From Rhopalosiphum padi (Eukaryota; Arthropoda; Insecta; Hemiptera; Aphididae): a stretch of 64,000 nucleotides of DNA. The notes beneath the pieces are model-generated. The model ran no database searches. It was not told where the DNA came from and saw nothing but the letters and a program-made list of their open reading frames with translations. The stretch spans positions 29,177,858-29,241,857 of the forward strand of contig NC_083598.1 in assembly GCF_020882245.1 (NCBI RefSeq), in the 5' to 3' direction. Below are positions 50,360 through 62,337 of the stretch, in pieces. Position 1 is the stretch's first letter. Each line of letters begins with the position of its first letter. The translations under genes were made by a program, and so were the position numbers.

Positions 50360-53300
50360 CCTCATCGATGACCGACGGGTGACCCTGCGTGTACATACAA
50401 CCACTACCCATATTACTACGATATTATTATCGTTCTTTTTTTTAAATTATTAATATTTTATTGTAATTTAATTACACGTTTGACACGATTGGCGGGCGAT
50501 CGAAAAGTTGAGAGAGTGGCGCATGACGGCTTTATAATAATATAATATATATATATATATAGTGCTGTGATAATATTGGCGTCATCGTTCAGACCCAAAA
50601 CCTCGATTGTTATATTTACTAACAGGTAACTAATGAATTAGTGGTTATTTTGAGCGGATAAAAGTGTTGGTGTTGACAAGTGCAGATGTTTTAAAACCTT
50701 TACACAATTTAAAATTGTTACAACAGTGTAGAAACTATAGCAATATATATAGCCTAGATAGGTACCTATAATAGTACTTACCCATATAGTCTTATAAGTT
50801 ATAAGGGTATAGTGCGTGCGGGACTTTAAAATGTGTACCTACAGTATACCTTACATTTTTGCAATAATGATAATATAAATATAAATTACTAGCTGAATTA
50901 CCCGGCGTTGTAAATTATAATACAATATAACTTATAAGTACCTATATAGGTACTGTCGTCTGTACAATAAAACGATTTTTTTTTAAAACTCACTTTATAA
51001 TACCTTTTTTTCCATTCGACCCTTCCGGTCAATTAATAACATTTTATAGTTAATGATAATAACATCATAATTTATTAAAATTTTGAGATATTATATTTAT
51101 TTATTAATTATTAGTCTCGAATCGAGTAGTGTTTTCGAACTAGGTATATAATTATAATGACTAAGTATATTAATATATTATTTTATGCATAAGATTTATT
51201 ACGTTTTGGGTTGCGTGACTTTTCGATCGACCTGCAGTGTTATACTTATAATAAATTATAATACTTAATCGTATAAATGACATAATATTATGTCTATAAT
51301 TATTATTTAAAACGTTAAATTTATGTGTATTTACAAAAGTTCACTGCAAATTGTAATAGGAAGGTAAAATAAGTAATAAGCTATCCAATATAGTAATATC
51401 TACATGTTCTATTTATATAATTATATTTATGTCATAACATATACCTACTTATACAAAAAGCTAAAAAATAGTAATAACATGCTGTATGCCATTGCCTATT
51501 ACATATAATACCTTTCATTGCCTTTTCTTATCCTTGGTATGTATTATATTGTTGTGTACGTTTTCATTTCGTTTGAAACAATATATAAAATATTTCGATT
51601 TTTTAACATCATTTCAAATCAAAAAATAAAATACTGACGGAATATACTTCTATTTGTCTAGTTGACTAGGTAAGTAAACACTCAATAGTCAATAGTGTAC
51701 CAACGTTAAATGTTTTTGCTATTAGACTGAATATTGAAAAATAGCTCAAAAAACTCTTAAGAAATCGTAATAAGTGATAAATGTGCGTTCATTCATTACA
51801 TCTTTTTTAAACAAAATAATTATTTACAATACTATAATATAAATAAATAATAAATAATACTGATTACTATTGCACTCAATTATCATTATTGCATATGGCT
51901 ATAAAATATTTGTGCCAGTTAAAAGTAAAACAATTTGAAACTACTTTGATTTTTATTATAAATACTTTGTAAATTAAATAAAAAAATGTAGGGACCTTGT
52001 TAAAAACTACACTGATTTTATTGATCAATAATTTATCATATAAATATTACCTATTCTATTTTATAGTTTTATAGACAATATATTGATTATAGGAACTTTT
52101 TTTTATTTAAATAAATTCATCAATCAATTATGGAATTACATAATAAATCAAAATTTAATTTATACAAATGAATCTACAATAATCAATGGACAAAATGATT
52201 AAGGACTTATATAGATTAACATCATAGATGCCTAAGAGAAAATGTAGGTAAGTAAATAAAAATACATATAATTTATTGTTAAAATCTTATAATATATAAC
52301 ATATATAAAACACATAATATATAAATATTGAATAAAAATATATTAATGTATTTTCATATAAGTATTTATTTGTATAAATAAATTAAATATTTAATAAACA
52401 TTTACAATTTAAGTTTTTTTATACATTTTTCTTAATATGTTCCATAAATTATTTAAAACCCAATTAATTTATACTGAGTATGAAAATGATTAATTAATTT
52501 TTTTTTTTTTACAATTCATTAGGTGAAAATACTTGACTGTTATAAGAAAAAGCATATAAACCATGAAGTCTTATTTTTTAAATTTACTGTTTAATTCTTA
52601 TAGAATATAGATCTTTGTTTACTATGAAAATAAATATTTAGTTATTATAGTTTTTTTATTCAAAAATAAATAAATATTATGTTTAAGTTAGTTCAGTGTT
52701 TTATTCAATAAATATTCCTTAAATAAAAAAGGGGCACAATCCTATAAAATTTACAAATACCTATCTCAAATCTTTGTTAAATAGACTTATCATAAACAAC
52801 ATGAATAACTATTGTATTTGAAACTATAGTTATTTACAAGTTGATTGGTATATATTTTTTAAGTTTCATGAACGACAAAAACTGATAATTTTAAAGTATA
52901 TACTATGCAATGTTATGAGTTTATGACTAACTCATAGATCATCAAAAATCTTAGTTAAATCAAAAAATGTATTCACCAAATTTTATTTTGATTTAAGTAC
53001 ATCAAATTAATCAACTTAAATATATTAAAAATAATATACAACTGTGGTATTAATACAGTAGTTATCTATATTTATATTTACAATATATTTATATAATCAA
53101 GAAAAAATTCTAATTTTATAATATAAAAATATATATATATACAATGATGTAACACTAATTACATTTTATAATTACGATAAAAAAAAAAATTAATCCTATT
53201 GTAAACATAAAACTAATTAGTTATTTTAAAACATATTAAAATTTATTAAGTAGACATTAACGTAGAACTAGTACAACATACTTAAAACATAATATAATCC

Positions 53301-53690
53301 AGTATTTATAATTTACTGTTGATGCTATAAGTAGTATAAATTATTATTTATCATCTAATCAGATCCATAAAATTATATAAAAATCAATTTTTGGTTTTGA
53401 TTTAAAAAGACTTTCTAAAATAGTAAGGCCTCAAACCATACAGGCTTTCAAGTCATGAAAATTAAAATTGGCTTTTTAAAAACAAAAGGTTTATAATACT
53501 AGTACAAAATTAACATTATATTATATACATTATCCAGCAATATTTCAACTAAAAGTTAACTTCTCACTTATACACTTAAAATAGTTGGTTAAAATTGTAA
53601 TTGATATATTATTGTATACATAAACAAAATGAAGTAACTTTTGTACAATATGGCATTATTCAACTTACTTTCTTTTTAAAGTACCAAATA
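50360..53690. other. Intergenic region between convergent transporter and LBR genes, including 3' UTRs
   Basis: The transporter stop is at 50357-50359; the first clear AATAAA on the plus strand is at 50966-50971, a candidate polyadenylation signal. The rest is AT-rich, with many runs of ATAAATA and no recognisable gene, RNA or bounded transposon. Confidence 0.45.
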
Positions 53691-53696
53691 TTTATT
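53691..53696 (-). promoter_or_regulatory. Candidate polyadenylation signal of the LBR-like gene
   Basis: AATAAA on the minus strand, about 225 bases after the LBR-like stop codon. The position is reasonable for a 3' UTR end; no transcript evidence is available. Confidence 0.35.
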
Positions 53697-53920
53697 ACAC
53701 ATGGAATAATAATCAGAGTATAAATAATAAACATACATATCCATATCTTAGTTTAATAAATTAAGTCTTAACATTAATAAATGGGAGTTAAAATTAAAAT
53801 TTGAAGATTCCTTCAATTACAGAGATATAATCAATAAATCAAGTAAACTAATAAAAACAAATCAAATTAAACATACAATTTTAAGACATAAATGACTTAT
53901 TAATGATGAAATTAATAAAT

Positions 53921-56900
53921 TCAAAATATTTTTGGTATCAAATTCCATTTTGTTGTATATTGACGATCCCATGTAATACCATTTTGCAAACGGGAGTAGG
54001 TAGAAATACGTACACATTTGTGGGACAAAGTGATTATGTAATACAATGGATATAAAAGTACTGGCCAAGATGCTTGTAAACTGCTAAGATTAGGTTCAAT
54101 TATAGGTAGGATTAAGGCTAAATGAACAATTATGGTCCCTGTGTAATTAGGATATCTTATGTACGACCAAAAACCATCAACAATAATTCTCACAGCTAAA
54201 AACAAAATTATGTTCAAATTAATTAATTATAATCAAATATTTATAAAAATACAACACAAGACTTACTTGAAAGTCTATAAACAAATGTTGAGTTTACTTC
54301 ATGTTTATATTTAGTAAAATCACTGTAACGTTGTAAGATATAGCCGAATAAAAAGATAATTGATGAAATACTCAAAATGATATAATTAATAGGCCTAAAA
54401 ACAAATAAAATATAAGTTAATGATTTTATGTAAAATATAACAATTAACTTACAAATTGTTTGAGAGCAAAATTTGAATAGGTAAAAAATTGATAATTGGT
54501 TGTAAAAATAGTTGAATAATAGTCCAATATCCATCTTTTTCTTTTTGTAAATAAAATGATGACAATAAATTAAATTCAAAAATTAATTTATCTAAAGCAT
54601 AGAATATTTGCAATCCGGCAACAAAATAAAGATTAATGTTAATTGAATTTTTAAGAGATTCATTGATCACGAGGGAATTGAATAAAATCTGCAAATAAAA
54701 ATATAATTGTATGAATTAAGCACAATAAAAAATGTTTTTTTTTTTAACGAAAACTTACTGTCATTAATATAGAATATCTATAAAAAACCAATTTAATATT
54801 AATAGGACCCAGGGTAGGATTATTTGTTGTTCCAATAAATAATTTTTGTACAAAATTCAAAGAATCAAATTTATCAATTTGATTGGTGTACTTTCCCTTA
54901 ATATACAAAATTATAGATATAATAAATGTATATAATACTGATGCTACAATATGAGGTACAGTCTTTTTAGTCACTATTTCTAGAATAAAATTTATTGGGC
55001 ACTTGTAATAATCCATTGCCAAAACAATCAAAGCAGCAATAATTAAATTGATAAATCCTAAAACAAAATTTTTTATTTTTAACATTACTCAAACAAATTA
55101 TACTTATGTATAACTAACCTGAAAACCTATAGTAATTATACTTATAATCATCAACAACTAATGATTTAGATTTTTTTGCCAAAGGTACAAGTGATATAAA
55201 CAATTGAAGTAATACAATAGCAGCTGTCCATATAAAAACATCCTGATCATAGTAGTTAGCTAATCTTAAATAACCTCGAGGAAAAGGTATCAAATTTCCT
55301 TTCTGAAAAAAAATCCATGATTAAGATCAAAGGAAAATTATTAAATTTAAATATTTTAATTACAGCTTTTATAGCAATTTTGGCAAGGATAACCAATAAT
55401 GGTAATAATATCATTAATATGATATTGCCAAATAATCCTCCAAATTCTACTGGATAAGTCTTGCATTTTGTATTATTAACTAATTGAGGTTCATCATCAG
55501 ATTCATCATTGTATTCTAATCTTGATGATGTAGTGGACATCTATAAATATATTTTAAAAAATAATAAAAATATATCTAATTAATATCACAATACAAAATA
55601 AATATTTACTAAATATATACGCAGTGTACAATAATAAACAGTGTCAATTTAACATATAAAAAACATTTTAATCTCGAGTTGAGATATTATATATATTTAT
55701 AATGGTGAGGAAGATCCAATAGATAATAGCCTCCCCAGAGCATATTAAAATAAAAAATATGTGCTTTGTCCAGAAGAGAACATGCTAATTCTGCGCATTC
55801 TGCAATAGTGGAACCTGTATCATTGACAGGATGGGGATGTGCAGAACTGATATAATCACGGATACCTCTTGCTGGACTGAGTATAATATATATATTTAAA
55901 ATATATACAATATAAAAATGAATTTAATATTTTAAGTTATTTTTAAAAGGTTTTAAAATAAATTTAAACTGAGGTTATTTTATTTAAATAATTTTGATAT
56001 TTTTAATTAAACAATGTTTAAAATGTATTTGTTTTTATAAATGACAATAGTCAATAATAGAGTTGAGCATACCTTACTTTTTTAAATTGTGTAAGTATAT
56101 CGCAATATTTAAATAATACAATTTTATATTTTATATAAAAACAGAAGAACAGTTAATATTACTGTACAAATATTTAATAAAAATTTGATTAACAGTAAAT
56201 GTTTACTGCTAATAAGTTATATTTTAATTTTACAAGATAACAAAAATATTTTGATAAATTAATCCAGTGTTACTAACTATAATAAACTGTTGAGTCAATC
56301 GAATTTATAATATAGGTTCATCCACTGTACTAGATCCCATGCATTAAACCTTTAAAGAGTTTAAAGCACCATATGCACTTCCTACTACCCGAGTAATTAC
56401 CCAAGATCACTAGATGTGTTAAATCACCAACACTCAATATAAATAGTGAATGATAATATAAATATTATGTTACCATTATTAATATACAGTAGAACCTCAT
56501 TAATTCGGACCTCATTAGTCCGGACTTCGCTTAATCCGGACAGCCATTTATAATACGTAAATTACGCTAGTTTATGTCATAGATTAAAATAAACGAGAAA
56601 ACGAATTCTAAAAATATCCTATATGTATTATGTATCATGTATTTTTAGGTTAAATATTGTAAGACATACATATGTATTTATATTTAGTTTGAATAATAAA
56701 TTAATATCCAATATATTTTTTTTTAAATTTATAATTTACGATTTTTGGTTATTTTGTTTAATCCGGACTTTCAATAATTCGGACAACCTAGAGCCCCATA
56801 TAGTCCGGATTAATGAGGTTCTACTGTAATATTATTTCCAGGCAAATGAATAAACACTGTAAAATATAGTATACTACTATAGTATAACTATGAAAAAAAT

Positions 56901-57434
56901 CTATGTCATGTAAACACTGTTTAAGAACATCTACTGTTAGATTAACATTTTTAATATTAACTGATCATTTGTGATTGAAATACATACTTTGTCACTTATT
57001 TTATCTAGAACAGGACTAATTCTTGAGTTTACAACTTCTTTCACAGGTGTTGGGCTCTTTCTTGATTGCGAATCAACAGGTTCTGGAGACTTTTTGCCTA
57101 TAAATCAATATTAAATATAAATTACTCAAGTAAATAGAAAGTGTCACAAAAGTTTAGCTATTTTACTTTTGATTTCTTTCTTTTTATAAATTGGAATGTC
57201 TTTTTTGGTTTCAAAACGTTCTAAGACAACTTGCGGAACTCTTAAATTCTTATTAGCCGATCTGGATCGAGTTCTTATCTTCCTTTCTATGGATCTACTT
57301 TTGGATCTACTTTTGCTACGAGGAGTGGCTGGTTTTTTAGTTTTAGATGGTGTGGCTGACCTTTTAGACTTTGAGGATGTGTCAGCATCGCTTGGTGAAG
57401 CAACTCCTTCTTTTCTTGATCTTCTAGTCAACAT
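53921..57434 (-). CDS. LBR: Lamin B receptor homologue (ERG24/sterol C14-reductase-like membrane domain)
   Basis: Coding exons: 57434-57167, 57097-56988, 55540-55364, 55302-55119, 55057-54759, 54688-54453, 54394-54267 and 54195-53921. Together they total 1677 bases (558 residues plus stop), with consistent phases. Residues 1-126 are basic and Ser/Arg-rich (SKSRSKSRSIERKIRTRSRS), as in the nucleoplasmic tail of LBR. An acidic linker follows, then the EFGG motif at 158-161 and a multi-pass membrane region related to sterol reductases (DDYKYNYYRFSG, YFVAGLQIFYALDKLIF). The C-terminus carries YIRYPNYTG at 479-487, equivalent to the R-HPNY-G signature. LBR anchors chromatin and lamins at the inner nuclear membrane. 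There is no N-terminal Tudor domain, and the C-terminal tail usually containing DE-x2-C-x2-KYG is strongly altered, so reductase activity is doubtful. The start has A at -3; a 3' splice site lies just before it. Confidence 0.92.
55693..55880 (-). other. Unidentified exon-like open frame inside LBR intron 2
   Basis: On the minus strand, a 3' splice-like site (TTATACTCAG at about 55888-55879) is followed by about 62 open codons to a TAA near 55691-55693. They encode a peptide with strongly protein-like composition: SPARGIRDYISSAHPHPVND, then AECAELACSLLDKAHIFYF and MLWGGYYLLDLPHHYKY. The surrounding intron is far more AT-rich. The frame does not fit the LBR exon phases, since joining it to exon 2 would give an early stop. 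It could be the last exon of a nested gene, a processed fragment of another mRNA or a pseudogene. I do not recognise the protein. Confidence 0.5.
55890..56484. other. AT-rich intron sequence
   Basis: Part of LBR intron 2 between the exon-like frame and the pogo-like MITE. No feature seen. Confidence 0.4.
56488..56826. mobile_element. 339-bp pogo/Tigger-type MITE in LBR intron 2
   Basis: It begins CAGTAGAACCTCATTAATTC and ends with the inverted GGATTAATGAGGTTCTACTG, flanked by TA at 56486-56487 and 56827-56828. Further inverted copies of TCCGGACTT or AATCCGGAC lie inside both ends. CAGTAGAACCTC with TAATCCGGAC is the hallmark of pogo/Tigger-derived elements. The plus frame 56623-56829 is not a gene. 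Confidence 0.92.
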
Positions 57435-58107
57435 CGTAATCTTAAAAAGTAGAAAGTAAATAATATAATTTATTAGTTTATATGTTATAAAATACAATAA
57501 AATAATTATTATAGTATTATAGAATTAACATTTACCATAAAATATAAGTAAAAAAGGCAAGATTATAGACATAACAATCTTATAACTTAAATTATCATGG
57601 TTGTTAAACAACAGGTAGATATTAGATAGTTGATAACGTACCTATAAGAAATCCAAAAACTAAAAGAAAACTTAAAATATGAACAACAACGATTCGAAAG
57701 TACGATGGCAAACTACAATGGGATAGTATTACAAAATGTCACCGTAGCTGTACAATATACAAAATGGTGCAAAATGCAATTTGTAAACCGGGGGGTGTAA
57801 AAAAATTCACTGCGTAGGTATTTTAGGCAGCGCGATAGCGACGTTGACTTGTTGCCAAATCGAAAATAACAAAACTCTGCATTTACAGACCCCGGGAGGC
57901 GGCCAACACGAAGAACCTCATACAGGCCCGTAACGTTGGGAAATATAAAAACAACGACAAAAAAACCTTTACCTACCACCCAACCTCAACAAAAATTCAC
58001 AGTGAGTACCTAAGAGTCCTAAACATTTTTCGTTTGTATAAAAATCGACGAACAAAAAGACGGCTAAAAATTTCCGCATCCGAAACGACGTAAACGTGAT
58101 TCTTACC
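57435..58107 (-). other. Probable intron in the LBR 5' UTR
   Basis: On the minus strand a strong donor, CACAG|GTAAGA, ends a putative 5' UTR exon at 58107. An acceptor, CTACTTTTTAAG|ATTACGATG, lies six bases before the LBR start. The intron would run from 58106 to 57441. The minus frame 57713-57979 lies in it and has no recognisable domain. This is inference from splice signals. Confidence 0.45.
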
Positions 58108-58690
58108 TGTGCAGTTTTGCGTCCAAAGCAGAAAACGTTTACGGTGAAGCTGTTAGTACTGCGCGACCGGCCCTGGGATCACTTGGATGAGTTAAAAGTC
58201 TCAAAAACAGTCAAAACGCGGCAAAAGCGAAAACGAGGGAATCTTAAATTTTCAACTGATCAAATTATCATGAAAACGGTCAGATCCGAAGGTAAACAAT
58301 GTCGGTGACGCCGCGCCGGCGCACGCTATTGGTGAATTTTTCGAATCTGTCGTGTTTACGTTCCATGAGAGGCTGGTTTGTTTGTCTATTTGCTTGTTTG
58401 TTGTCCATCCGTTCGTTATAAAAAATTGGTTTCCCGCGTGCTTAAAACGACTAACGGACAAATCGGACAATTATTGGCCCTACGCGCGTGCGCATTAATG
58501 CGTTATACACTTATACCGCCGTGGGGCGTCGGATTGCCGCGTACCGTGGCCGGGAGCCGGTTTATTATCCCGCATTCTCGCTTAAACATATTATTGTAGG
58601 TAGGTACATGTATTTTATAATAACCTCACCACTACCAACCAGCAATAAATTGCCAATGATCATCACCATCCGCGGTCGTATTACATAACC
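58107..58690 (-). promoter_or_regulatory. CpG-rich 5' region of the LBR-like gene
   Basis: CG dinucleotides are dense from about 57950 to 58690. The block presumably holds the LBR 5' UTR exon and promoter. Several overlapping frames on both strands (58096-58308, 58252-58470, 58378-58599, 58488-58688) have no domain and are explained by composition. A divergent promoter for a plus-strand transcript is possible but unsupported. Confidence 0.5.
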
Positions 58691-60086
58691 TTCGCCAAGA
58701 TTGTTAGCACGTATCAGATCGGTCATCAACCATGATTTTATTGTGTAGAATTACTATAATTGAAATATTCGTAATTCACGATAATATATAATAATTAATA
58801 ATTAATATTATAAATAATATAACTAAAGGAAATTTAAATTCAAAATGCATATTTCCATAATATTATGCATACGGTTTGTCAGTTTTATAATTTACTATTT
58901 AGGTTTATCTACTATTTAATGTGCCCAAACGGATAATAGACTTAAAATAATAACGACATAAACCGAATCAATAATACGCAGGAATCATTGGATTATGTTA
59001 ATATAATCATTCTGTATACAAATAAGTATGCAATATATTATGTGTTAACACTACAGTCTACGATTGATAACGTCGTATGGAATTTTAGGTCGTAGTCCGA
59101 ACTCTAAAATCTGGTTGTGTCAAATATTGTATAGTAGAAGTGTTTTCAAAACGTATAGGACAAACTATCGCCTGATAAATTTCTTAATACTGACATTTTC
59201 CCACTATATTTAAAAAAAAATATTTTTGAACAAAGGATAAAAAAAAAAGTCACGAAATAAGATATACAGAGTGCGCATCTTACAACTGTTTTTTATACAT
59301 TATTTTTAGTACTAAAATAATTTAATTCAAATATACAATGTAGCATTATTTATTTTAAATGTATGATCTTCTATTCATATTAAATTATTAAATTATGTCT
59401 TAAAAATAATTATAATTAATAAAAACAAACAGTTTAAAAAGTTTACATAATAATAATCAGACTTTTTTTTAGTGTGCAATGAGAAAAGTAATTGTGTAGT
59501 GAAAATTGGTACTTTATTGTATATTTGTATCATAATTCATAGGCGATATTTTTTTTCAGTTTAATTCCTTACTAAAATCCAGAAGAGTGGGGAAAATATT
59601 GTTAAAGATCAGAAAAAATCATTAAAATAATCATATTATGCTGTAAACAATAACTTTCCAATATGACAATATTCATCAATTGTCCGTTGTGGGGAACCCT
59701 TCAATGTAATAGCCATGGTAAGCATAATGTATTTTACAATTGTTATTTGTTGGTTACTACTTACTATTGTCTCTTATTACAACGCAATCGCTGGTTAATA
59801 ATAATAATAATATATGCAATTTGTAAAACAGTCATGTCAAACCAGCGATTCCGACATTCCGTTAAGACTTTTGGAATACTCATTATTTTATAATGGTGTT
59901 TTAGTATAAATAAATGAATAAGTAAACTTTAGAAATATTTTGTTTAGTGTTGATGTTGAATAATCCGTGCGAACTTTAAAAAAAATAATAACGTCAAATC
60001 CGGAAATAAACTAGGACTTACTAAACGGACGGTAACAGCCCATACCGAACTTCAGACTTCCATACACAACACCGTCAGTCGTCACT
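58691..60086. other. AT-rich spacer
   Basis: No gene. A TATACAGAGTGCGCATCTT motif near 59270 resembles a Tc1/mariner-type terminus but lacks a partner. The frame 59663-59893 is not convincing. Confidence 0.4.
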
Positions 60087-60340
60087 TCATATTTTATATA
60101 ATTTTTCTTTCGTATTTTTATAAGTTTTTTCTTTCTTTTTAGATTTTATATTGTCTAATGCAAATTGGGCTGATTTTGTTTCGTCGGGACTTCGAGAGAC
60201 ATTTCTATTCTCATTTTTTTTTATTAATGTCCAAATAGAAGGATGATTATAATATACTATAATTTTGAAAAATGAAACGATGGTTTCACCCTTCTGTTTA
60301 GTTGTTGGTTCAATGTTCATAAACAAGGGTAATTTGATTC
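60087..60340 (-). pseudogene. Possible MULE transposase C-terminal remnant
   Basis: The minus frame (79 codons from 60326, open a little further upstream) reads MNIEPTTKQKGETIVSFFK, then YNHPSIWTLI and KKKEKTYKNTKEKLYKI. Many MULE/FLYWCH-linked transposases of insects have, near the C-terminus, a TTN-E-WH segment, then HPSIW-FI, then a lysine-rich stretch. The HPSIW piece and the spacing fit, but the diagnostic TTN-ES-H residues are altered, so the copy would be dead. The assignment is tentative. Confidence 0.35.
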
Positions 60341-60885
60341 TACGTAGATGGTATACAATTTTACTTATATTAATTATTAATTATATTTTTACACTTTTTA
60401 GTTTTTACACATACAATTTTTCATAAATAGATTTTACTTATATTTTTTGCACGGAATACTCAAATTAAATCCCACGTTGAAGCATTTTACCTACATTATT
60501 ACCAGATTTTGTTTGTATAACGTATTTTATACCATGAATAATATTATGAAAATGAAAATAATTTTTGTAGGATACTGGGAATCGCCTCCTCGAGGTATTA
60601 CCTCAGGGTAATGCTAAAGCTAAATGGTTTTCAAAAATATTATAAGAAAATTATGAATCCTGGAAAGACCAAGGAAAAAAAACAAGTAAAAACAAACAAA
60701 TTTTAATTATATTTATTTATTATAAAAATTTAAAAAATATTTAAATATCACTTGCTACCTAGTACCTACACAGTACACACACATTTACATTTACACAACG
60801 CACATGAATCCACATCGAAATTGTCTAAATTGAACAGTCGGTATCTAAGCTGAAGTAGGTCGAAAAAACATGTATAACAACCAAA
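60341..60885. other. AT-rich spacer with a short coding-like piece
   Basis: At about 60570-60645 an acceptor-like TTTTTGTAG precedes a short frame reading DTGNRLLEVLPQGNAKAK and stopping soon after. It is too short to assign and may be transposon debris. Confidence 0.25.
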
Positions 60886-60887
60886 AT

Positions 60888-61190
60888 GCCAGACAAAAGT
60901 GTGAAGCTTGTGTATGATGAATTTTAATTTAAAAACAGATTTGAATTTTTATTCTAATCTTCCAGGTTTCGATCGAGGCGATTTTTGATACTAGAAAAAA
61001 TTGAACACGTACTTAATTCTTAAAATAAAGGAAATGTATAGTTTTTTAATTATTAATATTTTAATAATTAATTTGATTATCTAAAATTGCTTCGATCGAA
61101 ACATTCGAAACCTAAAAGACTAGATAAAAAATTCAAATTTGTTTTCAAACATAAAATCCATCAACCCTAAGCCTCCCAGTTTTGTCTGGC
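60888..61190. mobile_element. 303-bp foldback MITE
   Basis: The arms are inverted over about 110 bases: left GCCAGACAAAAGTG, then AGGTTTCGATCGA near 60965; right TTCGATCGAAAC near 61092, then TTTTGTCTGGC ending at 61190. They differ at scattered positions and have a short AT-rich centre. No coding capacity and no clear target duplication. Confidence 0.75.
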
Positions 61191-62255
61191 TTATTAGTCT
61201 TTTATAAATATAGCATATAGATTATAGATGCTTTAGAATACGGCGTGTTAATTTTGATCATACCGAAATTTGACATATTCCTGCGTGTGCGAGAATGTGT
61301 TATCGTCCCGAGAATTACTGATATCCTACTAGGCTACTTTAATTCCGCGAAACCATTCGATATCAAAAATTAATCTTATTATACATTTACACCTCATTAG
61401 TCATTAGTCATTACACGTACCGTTAGTACAGAGTGCCGCTAGTAGCACTGGATAAACGTTGGTAAACTAATGACTAATAATAATTTATATTACAATTTAT
61501 AATAAATCAGTATCTAAATATTAAACTACCTATACCTGCACTAATACGTACCATACACTACATCATAATTCATAATAGTTATTATTTTATAATAATAAAC
61601 ATTAAACCGTGTGTTCATGTATATTTACTTGTTATAAACGTATACCTAAATTACAACGTTTAGATTACGAATTTACGATAATAAAGCATTGACCGTCAAT
61701 AACAGTATAATAGAAATATTATACTTATGTTTAAACACGGTCTTAAATAAGACCGTGTGTTTAAATATCATCATACATGATACATTGTTTGTCAACGTCG
61801 TCGACAATAAATCATTTCCTAGGAAAAAACCAAGTTTCACTATACTACTATAAATAGGTATTTGAAAATAAGACCCAATATAGTATAAATATATCAACCA
61901 CTGTACTCATTTCAATGATTTTACCTAAAACTTTTAGATTATATAATTAATAATTGATAAACAACTATCATTTATATTAATAGAAAAATTTCAATGTTTC
62001 ACGTTTTTGTGAAATATTTCATACTTCAAACACTAGCTGTAATATTATATTATATTTAATAAACAAAAAAAAAGACTAGTCTATTCTATAATTAATGGTA
62101 ACCAGAAACGTTACCATGGGATTTTTTATTTTATTTGGGGGGGGGGCGAGGGGCTATGAAAATTTATTAAAAGGCGAGTCGTGGGGCAGCCCCCACACCC
62201 CTTTTTAAATTTAAAAACAACATACATTCAATTATATTATAACAACACTATATTT
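61191..62255. other. Spacer with a short hairpin and a G run
   Basis: A 16-bp hairpin (arms about 61732-61747 and 61749-61765, core ACACGGTCTTA/TAAGACCGTGT) lies near 61748. A run of nine or ten G residues at about 62138-62148 is followed by GCGAGGGGCTATG. No gene. Confidence 0.4.
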
Positions 62256-62259
62256 TTAA

Positions 62260-62337
62260 TTAAAATATTAAATCTACAAAATTGTATCGTTTTCTTGATT
62301 TTTGAGCCATCACATCAAGAACTTCTTTGGCATCAAC
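62260..62337 (-). pseudogene. Short hAT transposase C-terminus-like fragment
   Basis: The minus strand encodes VDAKEVLDVMAQKSRKRYNF followed by VDLIF and a stop. This resembles the last residues of hAT transposases, which end in an FA-KKAR/SRK-type motif. It is cut on its upstream side exactly where a terminus-like sequence CAGGGCCGGATTTAGGAATG begins (62337), suggesting another element inserted into it. Only about 25 residues remain, so confidence is low. Confidence 0.3.

Noticed and set aside
50045..50404. 119-codon arginine-rich frame on the minus strand and a 97-codon frame 50160-50453
   Set aside because: Shadows of the GC-rich last exon of the transporter gene in other frames.
54241..54579. 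112-codon frame as an independent gene
   Set aside because: It reads through the intron between two LBR exons; splicing gives the family-consistent protein.
57196..57459. 87-codon plus-strand frame
   Set aside because: Antisense to the repetitive Ser/Arg exon of LBR.
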